A stretch of 64,000 nt of DNA. Origin: Bacteroides sp. (GTDB lineage: Bacteria > Bacteroidota > Bacteroidia > Bacteroidales > Bacteroidaceae). Made by a program: the position numbers and the translations under genes. The notes beneath the pieces were generated by a model. The model did no database searches. It was not told the DNA's origin and saw only the letters and a program-made list of their open reading frames with translations. The DNA lies in NCBI GenBank assembly GCA_021201335.1, contig JAJQFD010000040.1:1-64000 (forward strand). Direction: 5' to 3'. Within the stretch, counting starts at the first letter, position 1; each line of letters starts with the position of its first letter. Shown in pieces: positions 25,948 to 34,356 of this stretch.

Positions 25948-27132
25948 TTAATGTTTGGTGCCAATCCAGGTTAATTTTCTCCATAACCATTCGAAAGGAC
26001 CATGTTTAAATTTACTTAGCCACCATGTGCAGAAGAGCATCTGAATAATTACAAATATAATGCCAAAAATAAAGCTATATGTGATGCCCAGATATCTTCC
26101 CCACTCAAATCCCCAATGGTAGAAGAAGAGAGATCCGATAATCGATTGCCCTATATAGTTTGTCAGGCTCATTCTTCCATAGGGTGCCAGACGCATCAGG
26201 AAGGTGCGGTTCTTTGTTCGGTAAAAGGCTAATAGTATTCCGGTAACCAATATTACGGTGAAACTCAGATTTCGCAAGGAATAAATAATCAGTTTCAGCG
26301 GTTCGAGAATAGGCTTATGAGTAATAAACTCAGGAAGCATATTATAGAGTCCATATAGGGGGAAGAAGCATATCAGGGCTATGCCTAATGCTTTAAGCCA
26401 TAACTGCTCGTTCTTTTCATTATAAAGAAAGTATCTTTTTCTTCCGATCAGCATACCAAACAGGAATAAGGCAGTAGTTTGAGGTATCCGTCCGTGCTCC
26501 AATGCCCACGTAAGATTGGCTAATTGTCCCTCCCATAAATTCATGCGTACCGTTTCCCAAAAGGTTCCGTTTTTCTGGACTTCAAAAGCCCATCCGAAGT
26601 AATACCCTGCAAGGCTCGGGCCTATTTCATACTCTGGATGTAGGATTGCATAAATAATGCGTCCCCAATCGTACGGCTGAAGTATTAGAATAATTGCAAT
26701 AATAGTTATGGTGCGATTACTAAGTTTACAACATAATGGCAGTATAACACCGATCATGGCATACATTGTCAGGATCTCTGCGGTAAAAAAGGCTGCATTA
26801 AATTGTCCAATGAGGAACAATAACACCATACGCCAAAGAAAACGAAGCCTGAAATCCTTACCTCTTTTCAATTGATTATCGTATTGAATGAAGAAACTAA
26901 AGCCAAAGAGGAGAGAGAATATGGCATAGGCTTTTCCACTAAAGGTGAAAAACAACCCGTCCCAAATGGCCTTATCTGTAAATTTCATCCATTCGTAGGG
27001 AACTTTTTCAGGGAAAGAATAAAAATTGAAATGTTCGATACTATGCAGAATAATAATACCAAGGATGGCAAATCCTCTTAAAACATCTGCTACATCAATA
27101 CGATTATATGGTCTGGTAATCTGCTGCTCCAT
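25948..27132 (-). CDS. DUF418-family multi-pass membrane protein
   Basis: 394 residues with about 9-10 transmembrane helices. The N-terminus DVLRGFAILGIIILHSIEHF and the C-terminal half (LAPYGRMSLTNYIGQSIIGS, FKHGPFEWLWRKLTW) are hallmarks of DUF418/YeiB-type proteins, which are related to membrane acyltransferases. These are thought to modify or transport envelope components, but the substrate is unknown. The gene starts 15 nt after the small hypothetical gene and is followed by the TPR gene, a probable three-gene unit. Confidence 0.85.
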   Translation of the reverse strand: MEQQITRPYNRIDVADVLRGFAILGIIILHSIEHFNFYSFPEKVPYEWMKFTDKAIWDGLFFTFSGKAYAIFSLLFGFSFFIQYDNQLKRGKDFRLRFLWRMVLLFLIGQFNAAFFTAEILTMYAMIGVILPLCCKLSNRTITIIAIILILQPYDWGRIIYAILHPEYEIGPSLAGYYFGWAFEVQKNGTFWETVRMNLWEGQLANLTWALEHGRIPQTTALFLFGMLIGRKRYFLYNEKNEQLWLKALGIALICFFPLYGLYNMLPEFITHKPILEPLKLIIYSLRNLSFTVILVTGILLAFYRTKNRTFLMRLAPYGRMSLTNYIGQSIIGSLFFYHWGFEWGRYLGITYSFIFGIIFVIIQMLFCTWWLSKFKHGPFEWLWRKLTWIGTKH

Positions 27133-27147
27133 TTTTTAGGGGAAGAT

Positions 27148-27369
27148 TTATGATGTTTTTAAAAAGCTCACGGAAGTTTTACGTTGGATGGAAAAGCGAA
27201 CCTCTGCCTCACCTAATATATATACATCCTCACCGAATAATTGGAAACAGATACCATAGTTATTAAGATTTATTTTACATAATTCCGATATATAAGAAGT
27301 TAGTTCCCCTTTTGCTTTGCAAAGTTGTATTTCATGATATGTGCCGGTTATTATCTGTTTATAATTCAT
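27148..27369 (-). CDS. Small hypothetical protein
   Basis: 73 residues from the ATG at 27369 (MNYKQIITGTYHEIQ). A start 10 codons further up would overlap the likely transcription start, since a TAnnTTTG element is at 27397-27404. The composition is ordinary (no signal peptide, no transmembrane segment, two cysteines). It lies 15 nt upstream of the DUF418 gene and probably leads that operon. No family recognised. Confidence 0.5.
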   Translation of the reverse strand: MNYKQIITGTYHEIQLCKAKGELTSYISELCKINLNNYGICFQLFGEDVYILGEAEVRFSIQRKTSVSFLKTS

Positions 27370-27396
27370 CAACTTATCAGGTATAGATGGTAGATG

Positions 27397-27404
27397 CAAA
27401 TTTA
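27397..27404 (-). promoter_or_regulatory. -7 promoter element (TAAATTTG)
   Basis: TAnnTTTG match on the minus strand, 27 nt upstream of the ATG at 27369. Confidence 0.5.
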
Positions 27405-27489
27405 AGTTATTATTTTTAGAGCAGGTTTAAAATATCTCTTTTTTTGCGATGTACTTTTTCCTTTTTCTACATATAAGTACACCACTTTT

Positions 27490-27580
27490 ACAGTACCAGA
27501 TAGAGTATGCGTATCGTGCATGCAGCCTACATTTATCGTACAAGTATGATAGGCCTACTTTACCATACGAATTCAACTAC
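27490..27580. repeat. Tandem array, 22-bp period, TATCGT core (array D)
   Basis: TATCGT occurs at 27512-27517 and 27534-27539, exactly 22 bp apart, preceded by GATAGAGTA as in array A. A third, diverged unit follows and a reversed CATACGA copy is near 27565. Weaker than A and F but recognisably the same family. Confidence 0.6.
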
Positions 27581-27779
27581 GAATGCACGTTCCTAAATAA
27601 GAGTATAATTAATTAGGATTATGTATTAATATTCGGAAAACGTACTTGCGAAGTCTGGGAAAGCTCTCTTCCGTTGTCATAGGTTATTGAAAATGATCTT
27701 ACTATTTACTTTCAATAAATATAATGGACTTTTTGATTGTGAAAAAACCTTAATTTAGTCCATTTTTGTGTTGCTATAT

Positions 27780-27810
27780 TTTGAAGTATAGAAGGTCTTT
27801 CCTATATTTG
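27780..27810 (+). promoter_or_regulatory. Complete Bacteroidota promoter (TTTG-19-TATATTTG)
   Basis: TTTG at 27780-27783 and TATATTTG at 27803-27810 are separated by exactly 19 nt. It drives the short unit ending at 27882. Confidence 0.7.
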
Positions 27811-27815
27811 CAATG

Positions 27816-27882
27816 TGTTTTTCATAGTATTAGATTTAAGGTTAACAAAGATTGGTTGCTCGGGAGGAGTAGCCTTTTTTTT
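27816..27882 (+). ncRNA. Candidate short RNA (about 65 nt) with own promoter and terminator
   Basis: A consensus promoter (27780-27810) predicts a start near 27816. About 40 nt downstream is the stem GGUUGCUC / GGAGUAGCC (27854-27874, perfect when G-U pairs are allowed), followed by eight T. There is no reading frame or ribosome-binding site of note. The unit reads as a complete tiny gene; alternatively it is an attenuator for sequence further downstream, but no plus-strand gene follows for over 1.4 kb. Confidence 0.55.
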
Positions 27883-28234
27883 ACTGAAGTTGAGTTTTAG
27901 CCAATATTTTAACTATCTTTTCTTTCATACTTGTTTATAAATAAATTGATTGTAATTCAATTATTTGATTAGTATTTATTCGTACTATTTGCAATTACCT
28001 ATCATGTTTAACCCGAAACATTAGCTTGTTTTTACTAAAAGATACAATAAGACGCCTTTTTATCATAAAGAACTCTTTTTAAAAGAGAGTGAAAAATAAG
28101 AGTATATGTTTAAAGAAATGATTTTTTAACATATATTAAAGACGATCTTTGGTTATGAATAAAAATAGACAATATATGGTTAGTATTTCGGAATTATAAT
28201 AACGAGTATATAACCTCCAAATATATAAAGATAA
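27883..28234. other. AT-rich intergenic region without recognised gene
   Basis: Very AT-rich. No reading frame, repeat array or promoter consensus stands out. Confidence 0.4.
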
Positions 28235-28361
28235 TTCCCGTGCCGGGCGGGAAACATAAGTGCCCGGTTTAGGCGTCAGTATTCCTCGCTGTGAAGCGCG
28301 GTTTCTGTAAACATAAATAGGTTTTTGCTGAGTCCCTGTCTGGCGAGACGGGGACTTTTTC
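28235..28361 (+). ncRNA. Candidate structured ncRNA, GC-rich island with terminator
   Basis: A sharp GC-rich island within AT-rich DNA. It can form a series of hairpins: TTCCCG/CGGGAA (28235-28253), or alternatively CCGGGC/GCCCGG (28243-28267), which uses the same bases; CGCT-GTGA-AGCG with a GNRA-type loop (28287-28298); GTTT-CTGT-AAAC (28301-28312); and the terminator stem GTCCCTGTCT/AGACGGGGAC (28332-28355) followed by TTTTT. The T-tract is only on the plus strand, so the terminator does not serve the convergent mscS gene. Two mutually exclusive 5' helices are riboswitch-like, but no gene follows on this strand. No promoter consensus found. Confidence 0.5.
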
Positions 28362-28366
28362 TTTTT
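28331..28366 (+). terminator. Strong intrinsic terminator of candidate ncRNA
   Basis: 10-bp stem with one G-T pair, 4-nt loop GGCG, then TTTTTCTTTTT. Confidence 0.85.
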
Positions 28367-28379
28367 ATAGAGTTGCTAT

Positions 28380-29210
28380 TTATGACAAAGTGGCTGTTTT
28401 TTGATGGACAGTTAATTGTGGGAAAGGGAATTCAATATTTTCTTTGTTGAAGGTTTCATATATAGCTTTGTTGATATCGAAATATACCCCCCAATAATCG
28501 GATGAGTTTGTCCATGCTCTTACCATAATATTCACGCTGCTGTTGTCCAAGGCATGCAATGCGATAAATGGAGATGGATCCGGTAGTATACGCGGTTCTT
28601 TTGAAAGCACTTCTTCTAAAATTTTCTTAACCCGTTCAAAATCTTCTCCATAGTCTATACCCACAATCCACTGTACCCGCCGTTTGTCTACATTATAATT
28701 TGAAACAATGCCACTACTTAGTGAGCCGTTTGGAATGTATTGACGAATATTGTCAGAGGTATGAAGGATGGTATGAAAAATCTGTATTTCTTTTACTGTA
28801 CCACTAATACCCTGAGCAGTAATGTAGTCACCCACTTTGAACGGTTTGAATACCAAAATGATGATTCCTCCTGCAAAATTAGACAAGTTCCCACTCAACG
28901 CCATGCCAATACTAACGCCTATGGATGCTACTAATGCTGCAAAAGAAGTGGTTTGAATGCCTAGAGCGCCAATCATGGCAATAATCAGTAAAATCAGAAG
29001 ACTGACATTAACTGTACTACGAATAAAAGATTTAGCGGAAAGATCTACTCTTCTTCGTGTTAGAACCTTATAAACCAGCCTATTGATAATATTAATGATG
29101 ATTTTACCAATGGCAAAAATGATCAATGCTTTGAGAATACCCAGTCCTATTGTTGTGACCTGTGTTAGGAGAGATTCCAGTAATTTTTCGTATTGGGATA
29201 GTTCTTCCAT
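28380..29210 (-). CDS. Small-conductance mechanosensitive channel (MscS family)
   Basis: 276 residues, the usual length of MscS. Three transmembrane helices: about 20-40, 65-85 and the pore-lining TM3 at about 90-115, with the Gly/Ala pattern SIGVSIGMALSGNLSNFAGG. The cytoplasmic beta domain begins FKVGDYITAQGISGTVKEIQ and continues with IPNGSLSSGIVSNYN, typical MscS signatures. It opens under membrane tension to release solutes during osmotic downshock. A TAnnTTTG element at 29247-29254 on the minus strand precedes it, and the CDF gene is divergent. Confidence 0.92.
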   Translation of the reverse strand: MEELSQYEKLLESLLTQVTTIGLGILKALIIFAIGKIIINIINRLVYKVLTRRRVDLSAKSFIRSTVNVSLLILLIIAMIGALGIQTTSFAALVASIGVSIGMALSGNLSNFAGGIIILVFKPFKVGDYITAQGISGTVKEIQIFHTILHTSDNIRQYIPNGSLSSGIVSNYNVDKRRVQWIVGIDYGEDFERVKKILEEVLSKEPRILPDPSPFIALHALDNSSVNIMVRAWTNSSDYWGVYFDINKAIYETFNKENIEFPFPQLTVHQKTATLS

Positions 29211-29246
29211 GTTTAGTTATTGGATTAAGTGTTTTTATATTGGGTG

Positions 29247-29254
29247 CAAAAATA
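29247..29254 (-). promoter_or_regulatory. -7 promoter element (TATTTTTG) of mscS-type gene
   Basis: TAnnTTTG match on the minus strand, 36 nt upstream of the ATG at 29210. Confidence 0.45.
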
Positions 29255-29288
29255 CGAAAACTATTGTGCATGTTACTATTACTCTTTT

Positions 29289-29296
29289 TATCTTTG
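29289..29296 (+). promoter_or_regulatory. -7 promoter element (TATCTTTG) of CDF transporter gene
   Basis: TAnnTTTG match 20 nt before the ATG at 29317, which supports that start over upstream in-frame ATGs. Confidence 0.5.
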
Positions 29297-29316
29297 CAGC
29301 TTATTTGAAATCGAAA

Positions 29317-30264
29317 ATGGTACAAAATAATGTAAGGGATAGAGTATTAATCCGTACTTCGTGGATCAGTACTATTGGAAATGCAATATTATCAGGGGGT
29401 AAAATTGTTGTTGGCCTTATGTCAGGTAGTCTGGCTGTATTGGGTGATGGGATTGATTCTGCTACGGATGTTGTCATTTCCATCGTGATGATATTTACAG
29501 CTAGGATTATGAGTTTACCTCCCAGCAAACAATATGTTTATGGATATGAAAAAGCAGAGGGTATAGCTACCAAAGTACTTTCCATGGTGATTTTTTATGC
29601 AGGAATTCAAATGCTTGTTTCTTCGGCTAAAAGTTTGTTTTTAGCTGATCAGAAAGAAATACCTGGATTAATGGCGATTTATGTGACTCTTTTTTCAATT
29701 GCAGGTAAACTCTTGCTTGCTTGCTATCAATACCGGCAGGGGAAAAGAGTTGATAGTTCTTTGTTAATTGCCAATGCAAAGAATATGCGCAATGACGTGA
29801 TCATTTCTGTGGGTGTTTTATTAGGTTTGTTTTTTACGCTGATCTTGAAGCTTCCAATTCTGGACGCTGTTACCGGATTAATTATCAGCTTGTTTATCAT
29901 CAAATCTGCGATAGGTATTTTTGTAGAATCCAATGTTGTTTTAATGGATGGTGTACAAGATACCACTGTTTACAATAAAATTTTTGAGGCTGTTAATAAG
30001 GTACCGGATATTTGTAATCCCCACCGGGTACGATCTCACCAGGTTGGTAACCGGTATATGATTGCCTTAGATATCGAAGTTGACGGTAATCTAACTTTGA
30101 ATGAAGCACACTCCAAGGCTGAAGAAGTAGAAGAAAGTATTCGTGAATCCGTAGAAGATGTATATGATATTATAGTACATGTAGAGCCCAAAGGAACGCA
30201 TAGTTCAGAAGAAAAATTTGGGATAGATGAAGCTATGATGAGAAAAAATCAGGCTGGAGAGTAA
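29317..30264 (+). CDS. Cation diffusion facilitator (Zn/Fe/Mn exporter)
   Basis: 315 residues from ATG 29317 (MVQNNVRDRVLIRTSW); an open frame extends upstream into the mscS start region but would precede the promoter. Six transmembrane helices; the first metal site in TM2 is DGIDSATDV (Asp-x3-Asp) and the second in TM5 is NAKNMRNDVI. The C-terminal cytoplasmic domain shows HRVRSHQVGNRYMIALDIEV and HSKAEEVEESI, the usual CDF dimerisation fold. It exports divalent metal in exchange for protons. Divergent from the channel gene; a terminator overlaps its stop codon. Confidence 0.9.
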   Translation: MVQNNVRDRVLIRTSWISTIGNAILSGGKIVVGLMSGSLAVLGDGIDSATDVVISIVMIFTARIMSLPPSKQYVYGYEKAEGIATKVLSMVIFYAGIQMLVSSAKSLFLADQKEIPGLMAIYVTLFSIAGKLLLACYQYRQGKRVDSSLLIANAKNMRNDVIISVGVLLGLFFTLILKLPILDAVTGLIISLFIIKSAIGIFVESNVVLMDGVQDTTVYNKIFEAVNKVPDICNPHRVRSHQVGNRYMIALDIEVDGNLTLNEAHSKAEEVEESIRESVEDVYDIIVHVEPKGTHSSEEKFGIDEAMMRKNQAGE

Positions 30265-30299
30265 GAAACTATAAACTCTCCAGCCTTTCTGCTTTTTTT
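30252..30299 (+). terminator. Terminator overlapping the CDF stop codon
   Basis: Perfect 11-bp stem GGCTGGAGAGT / ACTCTCCAGCC starts inside the last codons, followed by a T7 run. Confidence 0.85.
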
Positions 30300-30328
30300 A
30301 ATAAGTTTTCCACAAAATGTTCAATGAA

Positions 30329-31063
30329 TTAGTTAAGTGGGACTATAGATGTCGCGATACTTTCATTTGCCCGTTTTAATTCTCCGGTTCCCTGAGGGAA
30401 GTCTACTTTGTAATATTGCACCCCATTATAAATCGTATTTACACGAATTTTTATTCCTTTCTTTGTATAATCGTCCGTAAAAGGAGGTTTAAAGGAAACC
30501 ATGCTAACCAACCGTTCTAAAGGATAATCATTCTGGGCATTGTGCCGAAATTCCAGATTGATATATCCATCCTCTTCCTCACCAGGGTTTTCCTCATCCC
30601 GTACCAGATTAATCATGTGTGGTTTAGAAGAACTATTAGATCCCATAATATGGAATTCAATATTCAGGAATCCACCCCCGAACCATACATAAGCCAGGTT
30701 TGCTGGATCATCTCCAATACTGTCTTGTGTAGCTTCTGTAATAGGAATTACTCCTTTAGTGAGGATATTTTGAATCGAAATTACTCTGATATTATAATCG
30801 TATCCATTCACCTTTTCTTCCAATTCATCAAAATACACAAACACACGCTGACCATCCACTACTTTGTAGTTGTGTATAGCTGTGGTATCTCCAGGCAATA
30901 CCTTATTCCCATCATCCATTAGGAAATAATAATCTTTACCATCATTTACTTTAACCGTAGCTATCAATAATGAATACTTGTCATCATCATCATCCAGGCA
31001 GGAGTAAAGAGTAGGAGTTAGAATTAATACTACAGCAAATAACGCCAGTTTCAACTTTTTCAT
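30329..31063 (-). CDS. NigD-like lipoprotein
   Basis: 244 residues, lipobox cysteine at 22 followed by LDDDDDK, an acidic stretch typical of surface-exposed Bacteroidota lipoproteins. The N-terminal OB-like segment (DKYSLLIATVKVNDGKDYYF, VDGQRVFVYFDEL) and the C-terminal beta domain (YVWFGGGFLNIEFHIM, FRHNAQNDYPLE) match the NigD family of Bacteroides. The name comes from bacteriocin loci, but most members have no known role and no bacteriocin gene is visible here. Convergent with the CDF gene, divergent from the sigma factor gene. Confidence 0.85.
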   Translation of the reverse strand: MKKLKLALFAVVLILTPTLYSCLDDDDDKYSLLIATVKVNDGKDYYFLMDDGNKVLPGDTTAIHNYKVVDGQRVFVYFDELEEKVNGYDYNIRVISIQNILTKGVIPITEATQDSIGDDPANLAYVWFGGGFLNIEFHIMGSNSSSKPHMINLVRDEENPGEEEDGYINLEFRHNAQNDYPLERLVSMVSFKPPFTDDYTKKGIKIRVNTIYNGVQYYKVDFPQGTGELKRANESIATSIVPLN

Positions 31064-31285
31064 AAATTTATCAATTAGTTACCAATGTTGTTTAATTTAT
31101 ACCTATAAATTATAGTTATTTCTCATTATGATATAAAATCGGGTTGACTTCGATTGATAAATGCAACCTGATAAATAATACTGCATGGAAGTTATGTTAA
31201 AGAATTGAAAGCTATTTTTTTATATTTATATAATGCAGTAATTTTATTTTTTATGCATTTATCTAATAAACACGTGTTCAAACGA

Positions 31286-31834
31286 ATGGAAGAATTTGAA
31301 CTGTCAGAGAGGTGTAGGCAGGGAGATAACCTTGCACGCAAGGAACTGTACGAGCGATATGCTGGGCGTTTACTGGTAGTTTGTATCCGATACATTGGGG
31401 ACAAAGACAGGGCTCAGGATATTATGCATGATGGCTTTATACAGATATTTTCTTCTTTCGACAAATTTGTATGGCGTGGCGAGGGATCTTTGAGAGCATG
31501 GTTAGAGAAAGTGATGATGAATACTGCGTTGATGAATTTGCGCCGTAAAGATGTAATGAATCAAACAACGGAAATTGAAGATTTCAAAGAACAGTACCGT
31601 GAACCTGAAATATCCGAACTGGAGCAAATTCCTCAGGAAGTTCTTCTGAAGCTAATAAGTGAACTGCCGGATGGATATCGTATGGTGTTTAACATGTATA
31701 CCTTTGAGAAAAAATCTCATAAAGAAATAGCTCAGGTATTAGGTATCAATGAGCGAACATCCTCCTCCCAGTTGTATCGTGCGAAGAATTATTTGATTAA
31801 ACGTATCTGGGAGTATCTGGATCGGAGAGTGTAA
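31286..31834 (+). CDS. ECF sigma factor paired with a dual-membrane anti-sigma factor
   Basis: 182 residues from ATG 31286 (MEEFELSERCRQGDN); upstream in-frame ATGs add a non-conserved leader. Region 2 is clear at about residues 22-85 (KELYERYAGRLLVVCIRYIG, RAQDIMHDGFIQIFSSF) and region 4 at about 120-175 (LISELPDGYRMVFNMYTFEK, KSHKEIAQVLGINERTSSSQ). The gene lies 36 nt before a membrane protein that looks like its anti-sigma partner, so it is probably held at the inner membrane until an envelope signal frees it. The arrangement resembles the Das/Dma pairs described in Bacteroides thetaiotaomicron. Confidence 0.88.
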   Translation: MEEFELSERCRQGDNLARKELYERYAGRLLVVCIRYIGDKDRAQDIMHDGFIQIFSSFDKFVWRGEGSLRAWLEKVMMNTALMNLRRKDVMNQTTEIEDFKEQYREPEISELEQIPQEVLLKLISELPDGYRMVFNMYTFEKKSHKEIAQVLGINERTSSSQLYRAKNYLIKRIWEYLDRRV

Positions 31835-31870
31835 AGAGAAAGAGTGTTGTGATGATAAATAATATAAGAT

Positions 31871-33160
31871 ATGAAACGAGATGAAGAATTGTGGATGAAG
31901 AAACTAACGGAGATGTTGGAAGATTACTCCGAAGAAATTCCGGCTGGTGGATGGGCGAAGCTGGAAAAGGAACTCTCACCACCCAGACGCATCTATCCCT
32001 ATAAATGGTGGGCCGTTGCGGCAGCAATTTTATTGCTGGCTGCCTCAGCTGTCAGTTTGTTCTTTTTGCGTACGGAGGCAGCAGACGATATTCGGCAAAC
32101 CTCTGTTCCTGTGTTGGTGTCGGCAGATAATATTCCCGAATTACCCGAGATTGATGTTCTAAGCCCTGTAAACCCACCTGAAGTGCAGCCTGTTGCACAA
32201 GTGAAAAGTACTTCCAATAAAAATATACACCAATCATTTCCGGTAATTTCTGTTCCTGTTGGTGAAAAGAATATCCAAGATAATGGCATTGAAAAAACAA
32301 TGGAGATGGAAACACCCGAAACCAAGGAGGAAACTTCTATGGCTAAGGGCGAAACGACTCCTACCCAAGAAGAACCGGTTACCAACAATAAAAATGAGGA
32401 TCGGGTTATGGTTCGTCCTTCCAGTCGGGATAAATATCATTTGCCTACTAAGAAGCCTGTGAAAAAAACAAATTCCGATTGGGCTATGGGATTAAATGTA
32501 AATGCGATAGCAGGTACAACCACTTCTTCTTTGACAAATACTAACATGAGTTCTTCTCCTTCCATATCTTCAGATTATGTAATCGGTTTTCCGGAATTAT
32601 CTCATGACTTGGCTAATGGAATTGTGGATTTAACTGATCGGGAGTTGGTCTATAAAGACGGAGTTCCTATGCTGGCTACCGCTGAATATGTGGAAGACAC
32701 TAAACATAAACAACCCATTAGTGTAGGATTCTCAGTGCGTAAAGGGTTAGGCAGCAGATTTTCAGTAGAAGCCGGAGTAATGTATACCTATTTATCCTCA
32801 GATATAAAGATGTCTAATAGGGATGATTGGTTTGAGCAAAAATTACATTACCTGGGGGTACCCGTAAAAGCTAATTGGGATTTTATTGAAACCAAAGATT
32901 TTACTCTCTATGTATCTGCAGGAGGTGTAGTGGAGAAATGTATATATGGTAAGCAAGGCTCGAAAAGAAAAACAGTTGACGAACTTCAGTTTTCTTTGCT
33001 GGGTTCTATTGGCGCACAGTATAATGCCAGTAATAAAATCGGTATTTTTGTAGAGCCCGGGGTAGCTTATTACTTTGACGATGGATCGAAAATAGAAACA
33101 ATCCGTAAAGATAAACCTTTTAATATAAGCCTGCAGGCAGGTATTCGTTTTACTTACTAA
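31871..33160 (+). CDS. Anti-sigma factor fused to an outer-membrane beta-barrel (Dma-like)
   Basis: 429 residues. Residues 1-45 form a cytoplasmic helical domain (MKRDEELWMKKLTEMLEDYS) suited to bind sigma; one transmembrane helix at about 46-66 crosses the inner membrane. A long Pro/Glu/Thr-rich stretch (about 70-200) could span the periplasm. From about residue 205 there are amphipathic strands (AMGLNVNAIAG, ISVGFSVRKGLGSRFSVEAG, LHYLGVPVKANWDF, LYVSAGGVVEKCIYG) ending in ISLQAGIRFTY, a typical barrel C-terminus with a final aromatic. One polypeptide therefore appears to touch both membranes, as in dual membrane-spanning anti-sigma factors. Terminator at 33189. Confidence 0.85.
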   Translation: MKRDEELWMKKLTEMLEDYSEEIPAGGWAKLEKELSPPRRIYPYKWWAVAAAILLLAASAVSLFFLRTEAADDIRQTSVPVLVSADNIPELPEIDVLSPVNPPEVQPVAQVKSTSNKNIHQSFPVISVPVGEKNIQDNGIEKTMEMETPETKEETSMAKGETTPTQEEPVTNNKNEDRVMVRPSSRDKYHLPTKKPVKKTNSDWAMGLNVNAIAGTTTSSLTNTNMSSSPSISSDYVIGFPELSHDLANGIVDLTDRELVYKDGVPMLATAEYVEDTKHKQPISVGFSVRKGLGSRFSVEAGVMYTYLSSDIKMSNRDDWFEQKLHYLGVPVKANWDFIETKDFTLYVSAGGVVEKCIYGKQGSKRKTVDELQFSLLGSIGAQYNASNKIGIFVEPGVAYYFDDGSKIETIRKDKPFNISLQAGIRFTY

Positions 33161-33188
33161 CTTACCTCTCATCTTATATTTTGAATGG

Positions 33189-33240
33189 AGATCTGTTCCA
33201 TGTTGGGTTAAATTCCGGCAAGAACAGATCTTCTTTTTGT
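33189..33240 (+). terminator. Terminator of sigma/Dma-like operon
   Basis: 10-bp stem AGATCTGTTC / GAACAGATCT followed by TCTTTTTGTCTTTTCC. Confidence 0.75.
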
Positions 33241-33257
33241 CTTTTCCTTGAGGGAAA

Positions 33258-34343
33258 TTATAAGGAGAGAGCCTTTATTCTGTCTACATAAGTAGTTGTC
33301 TGATTTCGTTTATCGAAAGTTTCTGCCAACTCATAAGCCTTTTGATAAAAATGTTCCTGCAATGTTTTTACATTATAAACTCCATCTGGAGAATATAATT
33401 CAAATTCTTCCGGCAGGTCTAGAGAGATTGTCTTTTCATCTTGAAGACGGCCAAATGCTTCAGCCAAAAAGGCATTAAAATCATATTTACTGAAACCATC
33501 TGCTTTCAGTGTATATGGCAGGTACCTTTCCAGGTATTTGCGCATTTTTACTTTATCTTTATTTGCCAGGTAACATACTAACATACCTCCATAAGAAGTT
33601 AGATTCTGGTTTTCTTTTTCCTGTTCAATATCACCTTCTCCTTTTTCAAATAGTTCGGCGGCAAGTTCATGTTTTCCAGCTTTTTCCGCATAATAAATTA
33701 AGGTACAGAAAGTACGTGCAGGCACCTGTGAGCAGGTTGATACATATATTTGTTTATTTAATAAAGGCTGGGCACGATTATAAGCTTCATCAAAATTGCC
33801 GGTTTCCAGGTAGTAATCCAATTCATTATCGAGTGTACAGGCGGGACAATTGTCCACGTCGTCTTGCGGCTGCACATTCCGTAAATCCAAATATTCTTTA
33901 GCCTTCTTCATGTTTTTTATAGAAAGTGCTTCCGTATAGAGTCGATCGTAATAAGCGCGTAATCCATGGCCGTTTCGTACTAGCCGCGTTTTGAAATCTT
34001 CCAGAATTGCTTTAATTTGTTCCATAGAAACATCTGGATTATTATACATGGCTCCCAGAATCCATTTGTACTCCCAAAGAAAGTCGTTTTCATCAAATAA
34101 ATTGGGATGCTGATCGTATGTATTCAATATCCAGCTGAAATTAGTTACTAATTCATCATCCGAAGTAGAGAAATAGCATTCATGTATTAATTGCATCCTA
34201 ACATCGTATCCCCATTCTATATCATCGTTGTAATCAGCAATGGCAGCTGCCTGATTCAACAATTGAATCTTGTCATGATGTGTCAAACTCTTATTATCTT
34301 CAACCTGGTAAAGGATTTTTTGTATTTCTAATGTATATTTCAT
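33258..34343 (-). CDS. Hypothetical helical-repeat (TPR-like) protein
   Basis: 361 residues, no signal peptide, almost entirely helical. Several segments resemble TPR or other alpha-solenoid hairpins (MKKAKEYLDLRNVQPQDDVD, LDYYLETGNFDEAYNRAQPL, YYAEKAGKHELAAELFEKGE). A CPACTLDNELDY motif in the middle has two cysteines that could bind metal, though no partner pair is evident. It is the third gene of an operon with the SEL1 and HSP90-like genes (14-nt gap), so it may be a scaffold or client-recognition factor for that chaperone. The function is not known. Confidence 0.7.
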   Translation of the reverse strand: MKYTLEIQKILYQVEDNKSLTHHDKIQLLNQAAAIADYNDDIEWGYDVRMQLIHECYFSTSDDELVTNFSWILNTYDQHPNLFDENDFLWEYKWILGAMYNNPDVSMEQIKAILEDFKTRLVRNGHGLRAYYDRLYTEALSIKNMKKAKEYLDLRNVQPQDDVDNCPACTLDNELDYYLETGNFDEAYNRAQPLLNKQIYVSTCSQVPARTFCTLIYYAEKAGKHELAAELFEKGEGDIEQEKENQNLTSYGGMLVCYLANKDKVKMRKYLERYLPYTLKADGFSKYDFNAFLAEAFGRLQDEKTISLDLPEEFELYSPDGVYNVKTLQEHFYQKAYELAETFDKRNQTTTYVDRIKALSL

Positions 34344-34356
34344 GTTTTCGGGTATT

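Noticed and set aside
28235..28361. Small SRP RNA or tRNA
   Set aside because: Lacks the GGAAGG...AGCAG core of SRP RNA and any cloverleaf or CCA end.
30329..31063. Bacteriocin (Nig) locus
   Set aside because: Only the NigD-like lipoprotein is present; no toxin, transport or immunity gene adjoins it.
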